Source: Idiomarina sp. | GTDB taxonomy: Bacteria > Pseudomonadota > Gammaproteobacteria > Enterobacterales > Alteromonadaceae | Assembly (NCBI GenBank): GCA_020831965.1 | Contig: JAFIFP010000013.1 | Location: 95,431 to 159,430, forward strand | Direction: 5' to 3' | DNA length: 64,000 bases | In this document: positions 25,066 to 34,675 of the stretch, one piece after another | Layout: the number at the start of each line of letters is the position of its first letter | Position numbering within the stretch: the stretch's first letter is position 1 | Notes under the pieces: model-generated | The model's database searches: none | Seen by the model: the letters and a program-made list of their open reading frames with translations, nothing else | What the model was told of the DNA's origin: nothing | Translations under genes and position numbers: made by a program

Positions 25066-25322
25066 TACGCCTCTATCAATTGCTAATCAGCCCGCTACTC
25101 GGGCCGCGGTGCCGTTTTGTGCCCACGTGCTCAGAGTATGCAATTCATGCAATTCGCCGGTTTGGCGTAATAAAAGGTAGCTGGCTCGCTGTACGGCGAA
25201 TCAGCAAATGCCACCCGGGACATCCGGGTGGTTTTGATCCGGTCCCGGGTGACGAGCCTCCTGAAGAGGATGCTGACAACACGGACTCATCAACGCAGAA
25301 CACGAAACGAGAGACGAAGTAA
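25020..25322 (+). CDS. yidD: Membrane protein insertion efficiency factor YidD
   Basis: Small membrane-associated protein that aids YidC-dependent insertion (100 residues). Family motifs: [27 protein letters not shown] and [19 protein letters not shown], with the three conserved Cys. The acidic and polar tail after residue 80 is variable in the family. It overlaps rnpA by 46 bases and is 2 bases before yidC. Confidence 0.95.
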   Translation: MAKIKQALQAVFIGLIRLYQLLISPLLGPRCRFVPTCSEYAIHAIRRFGVIKGSWLAVRRISKCHPGHPGGFDPVPGDEPPEEDADNTDSSTQNTKRETK

Positions 25323-25324
25323 TT

Positions 25325-27025
25325 ATGGATTCGCGACGTACACTACTGCTGATTCTCCTGCTGGTCTTGTCCTTCTTTATGTTCCAGCAATGGCAGAACA
25401 AGGACCCAGCAAGCGCACCAGGAATAGACAGCACCTCCATGCCTGAAGCTTCCGGAATTCCGCAAGCGCAAGCAGAACCAGAATCAGGAATACCGCAAAC
25501 AACGGCCAGTGAGAGCTCTGTTCCTTCTGCAGCCGGTGCAGCAGCCGATGCTATTCCACGCGAAGAAACATCTACTGCAAGCGGCGACATTATTCGTATT
25601 CGGACTGATGTACTGGATCTGCAAATTGATCTGCGCGGCGGCGACATCATTCGTAGTGAACTGCTGAACCATGCAGAAGAGCTAGGAAAGCCCGAACGCT
25701 ATACTATTTTGTTCCAACGTACCGGTCAGGTCCACGTGGCACAAAGTGGTTTGGTTGGACGCGATGGCACCGATACTGCTGAAGGTCGCCCGCTCTATCG
25801 AGCCACCAATAGCAACTTCGACATCGGTAGTAATGACTCACTTCGCGTGCCACTAACTTACCAACGTGAAGACGGTACGCTGATAACCAAAGAGTTTATT
25901 CTGACTCGCGGTGATTATGCTGTTGAAGTGCGCCACATCGTTGAGAACCAAACCGACGACGCATTGCAAATGGCGCTTTACGGTCAGTTAAAGCAAACCA
26001 TGATTAATGGTGGCCGTGGCAGCATGTTCATGCCGACCTATCGTGGTGCTGCCTACTCTAGTTCAAATAACCGTTATAAAAAGTACAGCTTCAGCGACAT
26101 TGAAAAGCGTAACTTGAATGAAACCACGCCTGCGGGCTGGGTTGCGATGCTTGAGCATTACTTCGTAACGGCTTGGGTGCCAGACCAAGAAGCAGACAAT
26201 CGCCTATATTCTAGTCATTTGCGTGCGGCCGGTGACGGCGTGGTTGGCTTTGTTGGCCCAACCATTCGCATTCCAGCAGGTGAAGCGACGGAGTTCGTGA
26301 GCCATATTTATATGGGTCCGAAAGATCAGGAGCGTTTGGCGCAGTTAGCAAACCACTTAAACCTGACCGTTGATTACGGCTTCCTGTGGTGGCTTGCCCA
26401 ACCGATTCACTGGTTACTCTCGTTCCTGTACACCTTTGTACAGAACTGGGGTGTTGCCATTATCTTGGTGACCTTAGTGGTGAAGGGGTTACTCTATCCG
26501 CTCACCAAAGCGCAATACACCTCCATGGCAAAAATGCGCAAAATTGCGCCACGCATGAAAGAGCTAAAAGAGCGCTTCGGGGACGACCGACAGAAAATGT
26601 CCCAAGCCATGATGAAAATGTACCAGGAAGAAAAGGTCAATCCGCTTGGTGGCTGTTTACCGATGCTGCTGCAATTACCTATCTTCCTAGCGCTTTACTG
26701 GGTACTGCTCGAAAGTCCAGAAATCCGCCATGCGAACTTCATGTTGTGGATTAGCGACCTTTCAAGCCGCGACCCACTGTTTATTCTGCCGTTACTGATG
26801 GGCGCCAGCATGTACTTAATGCAACGCCTGCAACCAACGCCAGTGACAGACCCAATGCAGCAAAAGATCCTGCAATGGATGCCTGTGGTCTTTACTGTGT
26901 TCTTCTTGTTCTTCCCAGCAGGCCTCGTGCTTTACTGGTTAGTGAGCAACTTAATCTCTATTGCTCAAATGCTGTGGATTTACCGACAGCTCGACAAGAA
27001 AGGGTTAGGCGTTAAAAAGGCCTAA
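25325..27025 (+). CDS. yidC: Membrane protein insertase YidC
   Basis: Inner-membrane insertase acting alone or with SecYEG (566 residues). It has an N-terminal membrane helix (about 5-22), a Pro/Ala/Ser-rich linker (35-85), a large periplasmic domain and the five-helix core with KAQYTSMAKMRK, the cytoplasmic hairpin and GGCLPMLLQLPIF. The positive residue of the hydrophilic groove, Arg366 in E. coli, is Lys387 here (VVKGLLYPL). It closes the rpmH-rnpA-yidD-yidC operon with a terminator just behind. Confidence 0.97.
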   Translation: MDSRRTLLLILLLVLSFFMFQQWQNKDPASAPGIDSTSMPEASGIPQAQAEPESGIPQTTASESSVPSAAGAAADAIPREETSTASGDIIRIRTDVLDLQIDLRGGDIIRSELLNHAEELGKPERYTILFQRTGQVHVAQSGLVGRDGTDTAEGRPLYRATNSNFDIGSNDSLRVPLTYQREDGTLITKEFILTRGDYAVEVRHIVENQTDDALQMALYGQLKQTMINGGRGSMFMPTYRGAAYSSSNNRYKKYSFSDIEKRNLNETTPAGWVAMLEHYFVTAWVPDQEADNRLYSSHLRAAGDGVVGFVGPTIRIPAGEATEFVSHIYMGPKDQERLAQLANHLNLTVDYGFLWWLAQPIHWLLSFLYTFVQNWGVAIILVTLVVKGLLYPLTKAQYTSMAKMRKIAPRMKELKERFGDDRQKMSQAMMKMYQEEKVNPLGGCLPMLLQLPIFLALYWVLLESPEIRHANFMLWISDLSSRDPLFILPLLMGASMYLMQRLQPTPVTDPMQQKILQWMPVVFTVFFLFFPAGLVLYWLVSNLISIAQMLWIYRQLDKKGLGVKKA

Positions 27026-27044
27026 CCGAAAAAACAACTTAGAG

Positions 27045-27071
27045 AGCCCAGCATAGCGCTGGGCTTTTTTA
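27045..27071 (+). terminator. Rho-independent terminator of the rpmH-yidC operon
   Basis: The 8-bp stem AGCCCAGC / GCTGGGCT with a 5-base loop is followed by a run of six T, 20 bases after the yidC stop. Confidence 0.9.
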
Positions 27072-27208
27072 TATCTACTTTGTAACTACTGCTCCGAAAT
27101 CACGTGACAAACTCGTGACATTTCTTACCATTTCTAGCACACTACTCTTAACATTTTTCTCACAATTTCATTTTCGGTTGTCCAACAACCAAGGCAGTTT
27201 CAGTCGCT

Positions 27209-27907
27209 ATGATGAAGTCATTACTTGTCCTGTTCATCGCATTAAGTGTCAACGCACCCGTTGCGGCGTCGACTCACTCAACCAACGACAAAGCGCTCGT
27301 CATCGGTACTATGCAAGAAGTCAGCACCGATCATCCGTCATTTCGTTTAATTGAAGCCGCCTATCAATCTATTGGCTACCAAGTGACTCTGCTACCTATG
27401 CCTTATCCACGGAGTTGGTATGAGAGCAATCGCGGCGCCATGCTCGATGGTGAGCTCGCTCGCACCGAAGAAGTTGAATCCGAATCCAGCGGCATGATCC
27501 GCATCCCCGTGCCGATTTTTCAAACCGCGGCAACGGTGTTCACTCGCGACCCCAATTTCAGACCAACGCAATGGCAAGACCTTGAAGGTCAGCGTATCGA
27601 TGTGCTCCACGGCACGACCATTATTACGGCTCGACTCGGTGACATTCCGGCACAGTCAGTCAGTTCAATAGAGCGTGCTTTTATGCGACTCAAACACAAC
27701 CGCTCAGATGTAGTCGTGTTGCCACGGGAAGTCGCTCAGGCTGTGTTGAAGGAGATGAATAGTGAAGGGATTCACCAAGTCAGCCCTGATCTTGAGACCT
27801 GGAATCTCTATCACTACATCCATGAGCGTCACCGCGACATAGTGCCGGCACTGACGGACGCACTACAACAAGTGTTCGACGCGCAGCAGGCAAGTAATCC
27901 GTCTTAA
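27209..27907 (+). CDS. Periplasmic solute-binding-like protein (family 3 type)
   Basis: Predicted secreted protein of 232 residues. It has an N-terminal signal peptide (MMKSLLVLFIALSVNAPVAAS; cleavage near residue 21) followed by a fold resembling the extracellular solute-binding family 3 (TLLPMPYPRSW, GELARTEEVES, LEGQRIDVLHGT, RSDVVVLPREVA). Stand-alone members without transporter genes are common in Alteromonadales; no ABC permease is nearby. The ligand is unknown. It has its own transcription unit between the yidC terminator and mnmE. The second Met is an alternative start. Confidence 0.72.
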   Translation: MMKSLLVLFIALSVNAPVAASTHSTNDKALVIGTMQEVSTDHPSFRLIEAAYQSIGYQVTLLPMPYPRSWYESNRGAMLDGELARTEEVESESSGMIRIPVPIFQTAATVFTRDPNFRPTQWQDLEGQRIDVLHGTTIITARLGDIPAQSVSSIERAFMRLKHNRSDVVVLPREVAQAVLKEMNSEGIHQVSPDLETWNLYHYIHERHRDIVPALTDALQQVFDAQQASNPS

Positions 27908-27997
27908 GATGGGTCCCACCCCAACGCGCATCACGAAATCTCGCAGCAAAGAAACATCCAAGCAGCGCGGCCTTTTCTCTGCTTCGCGAAGCGGCGT

Positions 27998-28003
27998 ATA
28001 ATG
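27998..28003 (+). promoter_or_regulatory. Probable -10 element for mnmE
   Basis: TATAAT lies 28 bases before the chosen mnmE start. An in-frame ATG at 28001 falls inside this hexamer, which argues against that ATG as the translation start. The -35 region is weak. Confidence 0.5.
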
Positions 28004-28030
28004 GCACAAACCTCAAAGCCTGAGCGATCC

Positions 28031-29407
28031 ATGACAGAAATGGCGTACGACAATGACACCATCGTTGCCCAAGCAACGCCTCCCGGCAAAGGTGGCGTAG
28101 GTATTGTCCGTGTGAGCGGGCCTCAGTCTCGAGCCATTGCCGACATTATTCTCGGTCACTGTCCGAAACCACGCTTTGCAGAATATCTGCCCTTTCGTGA
28201 CGCACAGGGTAACCTGATCGACCAAGGCATCGCACTGTTCTTTCAAGGCCCGAACTCGTTTACTGGTGAAGACATCCTTGAGTTACAAGGACACGGTGGG
28301 CCTGTTGTTATTGATATGCTCATTCGCGCCATTCTGAGTACTAGCAAGGCACGTCTTGCGCGCCCAGGAGAGTTCAGCGAGCGGGCATTTCTCAACGACA
28401 AGCTCGATCTCGCGCAAGCAGAGGCCATTGCTGACCTTATTGATACCACGTCAGAGCAAGCCGCACGCATGGCCTTACAGAGCCTCCAGGGTGAGTTCTC
28501 GCATCGCATCGACCAACTCGTCGACGCGGTCATTCACTTACGCATTTATGTGGAAGCCTCCATCGACTTTCCCGACGAAGAAGTCGACTTTTTAAGTGAC
28601 GGCAAAGTGGCGGGCGAACTTGCTGCTATTCTTGCAGCACTTGAGAAGGTTGAGGCAGAGGCCAAACAAGGAAGTTTATTGCGAGAAGGCATGCGCGTGG
28701 TGATTGCTGGACGTCCGAACGCAGGCAAGTCCTCTTTACTTAACGCCTTAGCCGGACGTGAGTCGGCCATTGTAACGGACATTGCTGGTACCACCCGTGA
28801 CGTCTTGCGTGAACACATTCAAATTGATGGGATGCCACTGCATATTATCGACACCGCCGGCTTGCGGGAAAGTCCTGATAAAGTGGAGCAAATTGGTATT
28901 GAACGCGCATGGCAGGAAATTGAGCAAGCCGATCGTGTGCTATTCATGGTGGACAGTACCGACACCGATGCAATTCATCCTACCGATATTTGGGCCGACT
29001 TCTTTAAGCGTTTACCACCACATCTGCCCTTCAGCGTGGTCCGCAATAAAGTCGACCTCACTGGCGAAGCCACCGGATTTGCCGAATACGATGGCATTCC
29101 CGTAGTGAGCCTGTCGGCAAATACCGGGCAAGGCATTGAGCACCTGCGCGAACATCTCAAGGACTGCATGGGGTTTAACGCAGCGATGGAAGGCGGATTT
29201 ATGGCACGCCGCCGTCATCTCGAGGCAATTGCTCGCGCTAAACAACACCTACTGACGGGCCAAGAGCAACTTCACGAATTTGCTGCCGGCGAGATTCTTG
29301 CCGAAGAACTGCGCCTCGCGCAGTCACACCTCAATGAGATCACCGGCGAATTCACTAGCGACGACCTACTCGGCAAGATCTTTGGCTCGTTTTGTATCGG
29401 GAAGTGA
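28031..29407 (+). CDS. mnmE: tRNA modification GTPase MnmE (TrmE)
   Basis: GTPase that with MnmG forms cmnm5U at wobble U34 of certain tRNAs. It has an N-terminal tetrahydrofolate-binding domain ([17 protein letters not shown]), a helical domain, and an inserted G domain with GRPNAGKSS (G1, about residue 227), TTRDV (G2), DTAGLRE (G3) and RNKVD (G4). The C-terminal CIGK carries the conserved Cys. The start was placed at 28031; 28040 (MAYDND) is also possible and fits E. coli MnmE length better. Its partner mnmG is on the far side of oriC in this window. Confidence 0.96.
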   Translation: MTEMAYDNDTIVAQATPPGKGGVGIVRVSGPQSRAIADIILGHCPKPRFAEYLPFRDAQGNLIDQGIALFFQGPNSFTGEDILELQGHGGPVVIDMLIRAILSTSKARLARPGEFSERAFLNDKLDLAQAEAIADLIDTTSEQAARMALQSLQGEFSHRIDQLVDAVIHLRIYVEASIDFPDEEVDFLSDGKVAGELAAILAALEKVEAEAKQGSLLREGMRVVIAGRPNAGKSSLLNALAGRESAIVTDIAGTTRDVLREHIQIDGMPLHIIDTAGLRESPDKVEQIGIERAWQEIEQADRVLFMVDSTDTDAIHPTDIWADFFKRLPPHLPFSVVRNKVDLTGEATGFAEYDGIPVVSLSANTGQGIEHLREHLKDCMGFNAAMEGGFMARRRHLEAIARAKQHLLTGQEQLHEFAAGEILAEELRLAQSHLNEITGEFTSDDLLGKIFGSFCIGK

Positions 29408-29420
29408 CTTTTTACTCCCC

Positions 29421-29858
29421 CTACTCAATCACCTCGGCCAGTGGCACATGCGCTGCGAACCATTGCGATACGGCATCGAGTTCTTGTTTTGGGAAGCGGT
29501 AGCTGCCGGAAATTTGGTGGTTGTAGGGAAAGCTGAGGACTGCGTAGTGATCATCTTCGGCGCTCAATGCAATTTTCTTGATCGCGCTAATCGCAACGCG
29601 TTCCATGCCAACATGCAAGTACTTGTTATTCACAGACAGCATGGACAGCATCGACTTCACTCTGGCGTGCTTTTCTTTAAGAAGAAAAATTTCCGGGAAA
29701 AATACCAAGACTGACAGTATGAGCAAGCCGATGAAGTTGGCCCATTGATTACCGATGGTCACGAAGACTATGGCGAATATGAGTAGATAAATACCGATGC
29801 GCTGGACCATCGGGAGTCCGTAAAACCACTTACGAACAGATTTGATTGAGAACTTCAT
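29421..29858 (-). CDS. Small membrane protein of unknown function
   Basis: 145-residue protein with two adjacent membrane helices (about 17-36 and 39-60) and a soluble C-terminal half of about 80 residues. The soluble part has a regular beta-like pattern (KKIALSAEDDHYAVLSFPY). No family was recognised. It converges on mnmE with 13 bases between stops and is divergent from the patatin gene. Confidence 0.7.
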   Translation of the reverse strand: MKFSIKSVRKWFYGLPMVQRIGIYLLIFAIVFVTIGNQWANFIGLLILSVLVFFPEIFLLKEKHARVKSMLSMLSVNNKYLHVGMERVAISAIKKIALSAEDDHYAVLSFPYNHQISGSYRFPKQELDAVSQWFAAHVPLAEVIE

Positions 29859-30033
29859 GCTGTCGTTGCTAACCCCATAATTCGATATGTAACTCTATAA
29901 TTGGCATTGAAAGCGCCAAAGGATACCAAAGCGACCTATTCATCAATAAGTCGAAAATTGTTACCAAATAAAATCCAAAGCACGTCGAACTGCCTATACT
30001 TAATAAGTAAGCCATCAGTAAGGGAGTATGACG

Positions 30034-30912
30034 ATGCATGACTTTTCCAAGCCAGCACGAAGCAGTGCTCTAGTTGTTGAAGGCGGCGCCATGCGCGGCA
30101 TTTTTGCTGCAGGCGTACTCGACCTTTTTATTACTGAGAATATTTATCCCTTTACCCACGCCTACGGCGTTTCTGCAGGATCCACCAACTGCGTTGGCTA
30201 CCTTGCGGGCAACCACAAACGCAGCTATCAAATTATCACCGACCACGCGCGGCGAGATGACTTTATGAGTTTACGCCGCTATCTGAAAGGTGGGCATTTC
30301 TGCGACGTAAGTTGGCTATGGCATGCGTCCCTCGATGAGCTTCCATTAGATATTTTAAAGTACCAGCAGCGCGGCATTCCGTTAACTGTCGTGACCACTA
30401 GCGTCGCGAGCGGCGAGCCGCGGTACTTTGTGGTGGAGAAAGACAATATGAACGACTTGTTTCCTGCGTCTTGCGCCATGCCTTTGGTATTCCGTGACTT
30501 CCCACCCATTGAAAATGAGCCCATGACCGACGGCGGGCTTACCGATTCAATTCCGGTGATCAAAGCCTACGAGGACGGCGCGCGTGACATCACCGTAATT
30601 CGCTCACGTCCGCTTTCTTACAACAAGGACAGTGTGCGCTTTCCGTCCTTGTTAAAGCCTTTTTTTACTGAGCACCCAGAACTCTTTGCCGCGGTGACAC
30701 GGCGCGCAGAACAATACAATCGTGCGCTTGCCTTTATAGAAAATCCTCCTGAAGACTGCCGTATTCGCGTCATTGCGCCGCCTGATCCTTTCCCAGTTTC
30801 ACGCTTCACACAAGATCTTGAGGCGCTTAATGCGGGCTATGAACAGGGCATTCTGGCTGCCGAAGACTTTCTTAACTTACACATGATCAGGTCGGATGCT
30901 GCGAACGCATAA
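30034..30912 (+). CDS. Patatin-like phospholipase (YjjU type)
   Basis: Predicted serine lipid hydrolase with a Ser-Asp dyad (292 residues). The glycine-rich oxyanion loop is EGGAMRGIFAAGVLD, the nucleophile elbow GVSAGSTN, and the second catalytic residue the Asp of DGGLTDSIPV. Overall resemblance is to E. coli YjjU. The start at 30034 was preferred to an ATG at 30028 because GGGAG lies 7 bases before 30034 and directly abuts 30028. It forms its own unit, followed 50 bases later by the symporter gene. Confidence 0.85.
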   Translation: MHDFSKPARSSALVVEGGAMRGIFAAGVLDLFITENIYPFTHAYGVSAGSTNCVGYLAGNHKRSYQIITDHARRDDFMSLRRYLKGGHFCDVSWLWHASLDELPLDILKYQQRGIPLTVVTTSVASGEPRYFVVEKDNMNDLFPASCAMPLVFRDFPPIENEPMTDGGLTDSIPVIKAYEDGARDITVIRSRPLSYNKDSVRFPSLLKPFFTEHPELFAAVTRRAEQYNRALAFIENPPEDCRIRVIAPPDPFPVSRFTQDLEALNAGYEQGILAAEDFLNLHMIRSDAANA

Positions 30913-30962
30913 GCCGTGCTATTATCGGGTTTTCTGTCACTAGAATAATAACGAGAACCCTC

Positions 30963-32111
30963 ATGACACTGATTATTAAACTGATTGCAGGTATCGTGCT
31001 GGGTAGCTTGCTCGGTCTGTTCGCACCCGATTGGATTGTGCAGTTACTCCTCACGTTTAAAGAACTCTTCGGCGAACTGTTGTTTTTCGTCATTCCACTC
31101 TTGATTCTGTTCTTCATTACTAGCGGTATCGCGGGGCTACCTCGCAATTCGGGGCGGCTGTTAGGCCGAACCCTTGGAATTGCCTACGCCTCGACTATTA
31201 TCGCCGGCATTATTGCATTCTTTGCCGCCGCCTTGATTGTACCGATGCTGGCAAGCGAGAGTCGTGAAGTGACCCAGGCTATGAGCAACGGTTTGAGTCC
31301 TTTTATTACACTCAATATCCCGCCAGTGTTTAACGTCATGACGGCACTCGCACTCGCCTTTATTTTTGGCCTCGGTATCGCTGCGACCCAAGCGAAAACG
31401 CTACATGAGTTAAGCGATCAAGGCCGTGACATCATCAAAGCCTTGCTGGTGAAAATCATCATTCCGTTGCTGCCCATCTACATTGCGGGAGTCTTCGCTG
31501 AAATGGCAGCTGCAGGCACAGTATTCACCACACTCAAAACCTTTGGTGTGATTCTAGTGCTCGCCATTGCACTGCATTGGTTGTACATCGTTGGAATGTT
31601 TGTGATTGCAGGTCTGAAAGCCGGTAAATCACCGGTAACATTGATTCGTAATATGTTGCCAGCCTACTTCACCGCGCTCGGAACCATGTCCAGTGCGGCA
31701 ACCATTCCGGTCACGCTGCAAAGCGTGAAGAACAATGGCGTGAACGAAGATGTGGCGAACTTTACCGTACCATTGTGCGCCACGACGCATCTTGCCGGTT
31801 CGACCATTACCATTGTCAGCTGCACTGTGGCGGTCATGGTATTGCATAATGCACTCGTAATTCCGTCCTTTATGACCATGTTGCCCTTTATCCTGATGTT
31901 AGGTGTGGTCATGCTGGCGGCTCCGGGTGTTCCCGGTGGTGCCGTGATGTCGGCTGTGGGCCTGCTGGGTTCAATGTTGGGCTTCGGCGAAACCGCAGTT
32001 GCGCTGATGATTGCACTCTATATGGCACAAGACAGCTTTGGTACTGCCTGTAACGTTACCGGTGATGGTGCCATTTCAGTGCTGGTGGATGAGGCCAAAA
32101 AGAACGCCTAG
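30963..32111 (+). CDS. Dicarboxylate/amino acid:cation symporter (SDF family)
   Basis: Secondary transporter of the GltP/DctA/SstT superfamily in the inner membrane. It is 382 residues, somewhat shorter than the usual 400-430. There are eight predicted helices plus two hairpin loops. HP1 is seen as SSAATIPVTL; TM7 has TTHLAGST where glutamate carriers have an NMDGT-type motif; TM8 has MAQDSFGTACNVTGD with the conserved Asp and Asn. The changed TM7 motif leaves the substrate open. The stop TAG shares its G with a GTG that opens a 35-codon frame. Confidence 0.85.
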   Translation: MTLIIKLIAGIVLGSLLGLFAPDWIVQLLLTFKELFGELLFFVIPLLILFFITSGIAGLPRNSGRLLGRTLGIAYASTIIAGIIAFFAAALIVPMLASESREVTQAMSNGLSPFITLNIPPVFNVMTALALAFIFGLGIAATQAKTLHELSDQGRDIIKALLVKIIIPLLPIYIAGVFAEMAAAGTVFTTLKTFGVILVLAIALHWLYIVGMFVIAGLKAGKSPVTLIRNMLPAYFTALGTMSSAATIPVTLQSVKNNGVNEDVANFTVPLCATTHLAGSTITIVSCTVAVMVLHNALVIPSFMTMLPFILMLGVVMLAAPGVPGGAVMSAVGLLGSMLGFGETAVALMIALYMAQDSFGTACNVTGDGAISVLVDEAKKNA

Positions 32112-32218
32112 TGGCATTTGAAATCAAGCAACTCAGCTGGCTCAAACGCCGCAAGCCAACGGAAACACCTCAACCCATTGCGGTTGAGGTGTATAACGAC
32201 GAAGACGGGCTTACTTAA
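32111..32218 (+). CDS. Possible 35-residue small protein coupled to the symporter gene
   Basis: The frame opens with a GTG overlapping the symporter stop by one base (TAGTG) and encodes 35 residues: a basic first half (LKRRKP) and an acidic end (VYNDEDGLT). It contains an 11-bp perfect hairpin and overlaps the convergent PGPGW gene by 8 bases. Stop-start overlap suggests coupled translation, but no homologue is known to me and the frame may be chance sequence around a 3' hairpin. Confidence 0.3.
   Translation: MAFEIKQLSWLKRRKPTETPQPIAVEVYNDEDGLT
32165..32192. terminator. 11-bp hairpin between convergent genes
   Basis: ACACCTCAACC and GGTTGAGGTGT form a perfect 11-bp stem with a 6-base loop just after the symporter gene. 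No T-run follows on either strand. It probably protects or ends the convergent transcripts. Confidence 0.5.
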
Positions 32219-32639
32219 CGCGTTTACGAGGTCGTTCGAGTGGTTCGGCGTCGTAGCGTTTTCGGATCCAGTTGAGTGATTTAAACACCCCAGGCTGAGC
32301 AATTAGCCAACGCTGAAGTCGATATTTCCCTGGCACATCCGAAACCATCACTGCAATCAGTATGGTGAGTAGGCCTTGGCCCGGCAAAATCAGCATGGCA
32401 ATACCCGCCAATAACAGAAAGAACGCCAAAATATTTCGCGCCACATAATACAGCCGCCTTGAGCGCGTCCAGCGCCGCGGGCGTTTGTGGCTCGAGAAGT
32501 AATCAGCTGGCATTTTTACAACCAAGATTGGAATGAGTACCAGCGACGCGGTAAAGGTAACAAAACCTGTCAGCGCCAGCCAAGGCAACCACGGCTCAAT
32601 CCATTCAAGCCAACTCGGAAGTACATCAAGCCCAAACAT
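32211..32639 (-). CDS. PGPGW-type transmembrane protein
   Basis: 142-residue inner-membrane protein with three or four hydrophobic helices (about 17-41, 68-88 and 86-104) and the family loop in the form LPGQG. The basic C-terminus (ERPRKRVK) is cytoplasmic by the positive-inside rule. Function unknown. Its ATG shares a base with the stop of the upstream universal-stress gene (TAATG), so the two are coupled. Confidence 0.75.
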   Translation of the reverse strand: MFGLDVLPSWLEWIEPWLPWLALTGFVTFTASLVLIPILVVKMPADYFSSHKRPRRWTRSRRLYYVARNILAFFLLLAGIAMLILPGQGLLTILIAVMVSDVPGKYRLQRWLIAQPGVFKSLNWIRKRYDAEPLERPRKRVK

Positions 32640-33493
32640 TAGCGAAGCAACAGGAGTGGCACCTTGGCACTTTTAATCAAGGCATTGGTGTGACTACCCA
32701 CGAGAAACTCTCGAATTCGTGAGTGGCCGTAGGCACCCATGACCATCGCATCAACCTGATGGGTCTTGGCGTACTCATTCAGTGCTTCTTCCACGTCTCC
32801 CGCAATAATCGCGGTGGTTACGGCAAAGCCTTGGTCTTTAAGCTTACCCTCAGCCCATTGCAGCTGTTGCTGATGATCACCCGTGTCGGCGCCAACCATC
32901 ACAACATCCACTGGAATACCGCGGAATAAAGGACTGCCCGCTACCATTTCCACTGCTTTTTTTGCAGTGGCACTATTATCGAAAGCAATCATTATGCGTT
33001 CTGGCGCTTTAAATTCACCGTGCACCACCCAAGTCGGACGATGCAACGCGCGAATCACGCGCTCCACTTGATGGCCAATGTGCTGACCAATACCTGCACC
33101 ACGTTTTCCTTGCCGACCAATAACGAGTAAGCGAATTTCACTTTCTAATTCCGACAACGTGTCCACCAGGTCACCATGGCGTTGGCGCAAAACCGGCTCT
33201 TCAAAGCGCTCCTGCACGTGCTTTCGAGCCGCTTCCAAGAAGGTATGGCCTTGCTGGCGCGCAAGCTTCGCCCGCTTCTCTTCTAAATCAGCAAGTTCTG
33301 CCAATAACCGTTGGCGCTCATCCATGCCGATATTACCGCTAAAATCCGTTTCTTCTGACGCGCGCACATCATCCAGTACGTTAAGTAAGACCAGCTCGGT
33401 GCCCATCCGCTCCGCAGACCAAGCTGCGTAATCCGCAACCACGTCACTTAGCGCAGAGCCGTCGATACATGCAACTGTATGCATTGTCATCAT
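32639..33493 (-). CDS. Tandem universal stress protein
   Basis: Cytoplasmic protein of 284 residues made of two Usp domains. The first begins TVACIDGSALSD and ends near LVIGRQGKRGAGIGQHIG. The second begins RIMIAFDNSATAKKAVE and ends with the ATP-binding pattern GAYGHSRIREFLVGSHTN, so the C-terminal domain at least has the nucleotide loop. A ribosome site (GAGGA) precedes the ATG. It is next to a SulP transporter remnant, a pairing common among bicarbonate/sulfate SulP genes, and it overlaps the PGPGW gene. Confidence 0.88.
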   Translation of the reverse strand: MMTMHTVACIDGSALSDVVADYAAWSAERMGTELVLLNVLDDVRASEETDFSGNIGMDERQRLLAELADLEEKRAKLARQQGHTFLEAARKHVQERFEEPVLRQRHGDLVDTLSELESEIRLLVIGRQGKRGAGIGQHIGHQVERVIRALHRPTWVVHGEFKAPERIMIAFDNSATAKKAVEMVAGSPLFRGIPVDVVMVGADTGDHQQQLQWAEGKLKDQGFAVTTAIIAGDVEEALNEYAKTHQVDAMVMGAYGHSRIREFLVGSHTNALIKSAKVPLLLLR

Positions 33494-33519
33494 GCTATTC
33501 CTCTTCTCAGACGAGCCGA

Positions 33520-34329
33520 CTAGTGTCCCATCAGGCGATCAATCGCGTCCGGTTTATCAGACACACCAAATTTATCTACTACTGTGGCCGTTGCTTTATT
33601 CATTCCCACAACTTCAACCTCGGCGCCCTCGCGGCGGAACTTGAGCACCACCTTATCGAGCGCGGCTACCGCCGTAATATCCCAAAAATGTGCCCGTTCT
33701 AGGTTAATGATTACCTTATCAAGGGACTCACGGAAGTCAAAGGAGTCGACAAACTTCTCAGATGAACTGAAGAACACTTGGCCGACCACGTGATATTCCC
33801 GTTGCATTCCAGAATCGAGAAGTTTGGAGCTAATATGCATGTAATTACTGACTTTCGCCGCAAAGAATACCGCTGCCAACAAGACACCCACAAAGACACC
33901 CAGAGCTAGGTTATGAGTCGTGACAGTGACGACTACAGTCGACACCATTACCACACTGGTGCTCAACGGATGGGTTTTTAAGTCCTTAATCGATTGCCAA
34001 CTAAACGTACCGATAGACACCATGATCATAACTGCAACCAGTGCCGCCATCGGAATGCTCGACACCCAATCACTCAGGAAAACCACCATGGTGATCAATG
34101 CGACCCCGGCGACGAACATCGACAACCGCGCGCGCCCCCCCGACTTCACGTTGATTACCGACTGACCAATCATGGCACAACCAGCCATACCACCCATCAA
34201 GCCCGAACCAATATTGGCAATACCTTGACCGCGACATTCTTTATTCCGGTCAGTTTTGGTGTCGGTTAAGTCATCCACAATGGTTTGCGTCATCATGGAC
34301 TCGAGTAAACCAACCACGGCCAAGGGCAC
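33520..34329 (-). pseudogene. SulP-family anion transporter, 5'-truncated
   Basis: The 269 codons match the C-terminal part of SulP transporters: VGLLESMMTQTIVDDLTDT, GGMAGCAMIGQSVINVKSGG, IPMAALVAVMIMVSIGTFSW, the last membrane helices and a complete STAS domain (VFFSSSEKFVDSF to the end). A SulP protein normally has about 490-500 residues, so roughly the first 220, with helices 1-5 and most of the transport core, are missing. The frame is closed by a TAA three codons upstream of the GTG at 34329. Transport is unlikely. The original product was probably a bicarbonate or sulfate carrier. Confidence 0.82.
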
Positions 34330-34675
34330 TGCATATTATTGTCCCATGCTTGTACGGTAGGCAAACTTCGTGATTGTACGTTTTAACACCACCACATCAA
34401 TGTAGCGCAAATACAGAAAAAGTCGGGGCTCTGTGGTGTTGCTCTCATTATTTTTGAGAACAAAACGCTTTCAGACCCGATTACGTATAAAATCTTAATA
34501 AATCACCCGAAAAACCAAGTGAATTGCTCACTCATGGGCTTACAAACGATGTTGCTTGGTGATAAAACGGGCGAATGATACCCTTATTTATAAAGGCGTT
34601 CAACCGAATATTTATGCCAGTTTAAGCACTTCAGTGTAATACCAAGCTGAAGTATCAAAAGAATTAGGACCATGT
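34330..34675. other. Non-coding stretch where the SulP N-terminus should be
   Basis: No gene is seen in these 346 bases. There is an 8-bp inverted repeat AACACCAC (34385-34392) / GTGGTGTT (34433-34440) and a CTTCAG/CTGAAG repeat just before mioC. The lost SulP 5' part is not recognisable, so the junction may come from a deletion or an old insertion. The promoter of mioC must lie at its right end. Confidence 0.5.

Noticed and set aside
25731-25746. parS-like AGGTCCACGTGGCACA in yidC
   Set aside because: Three mismatches of sixteen and not a palindrome; fits chance.
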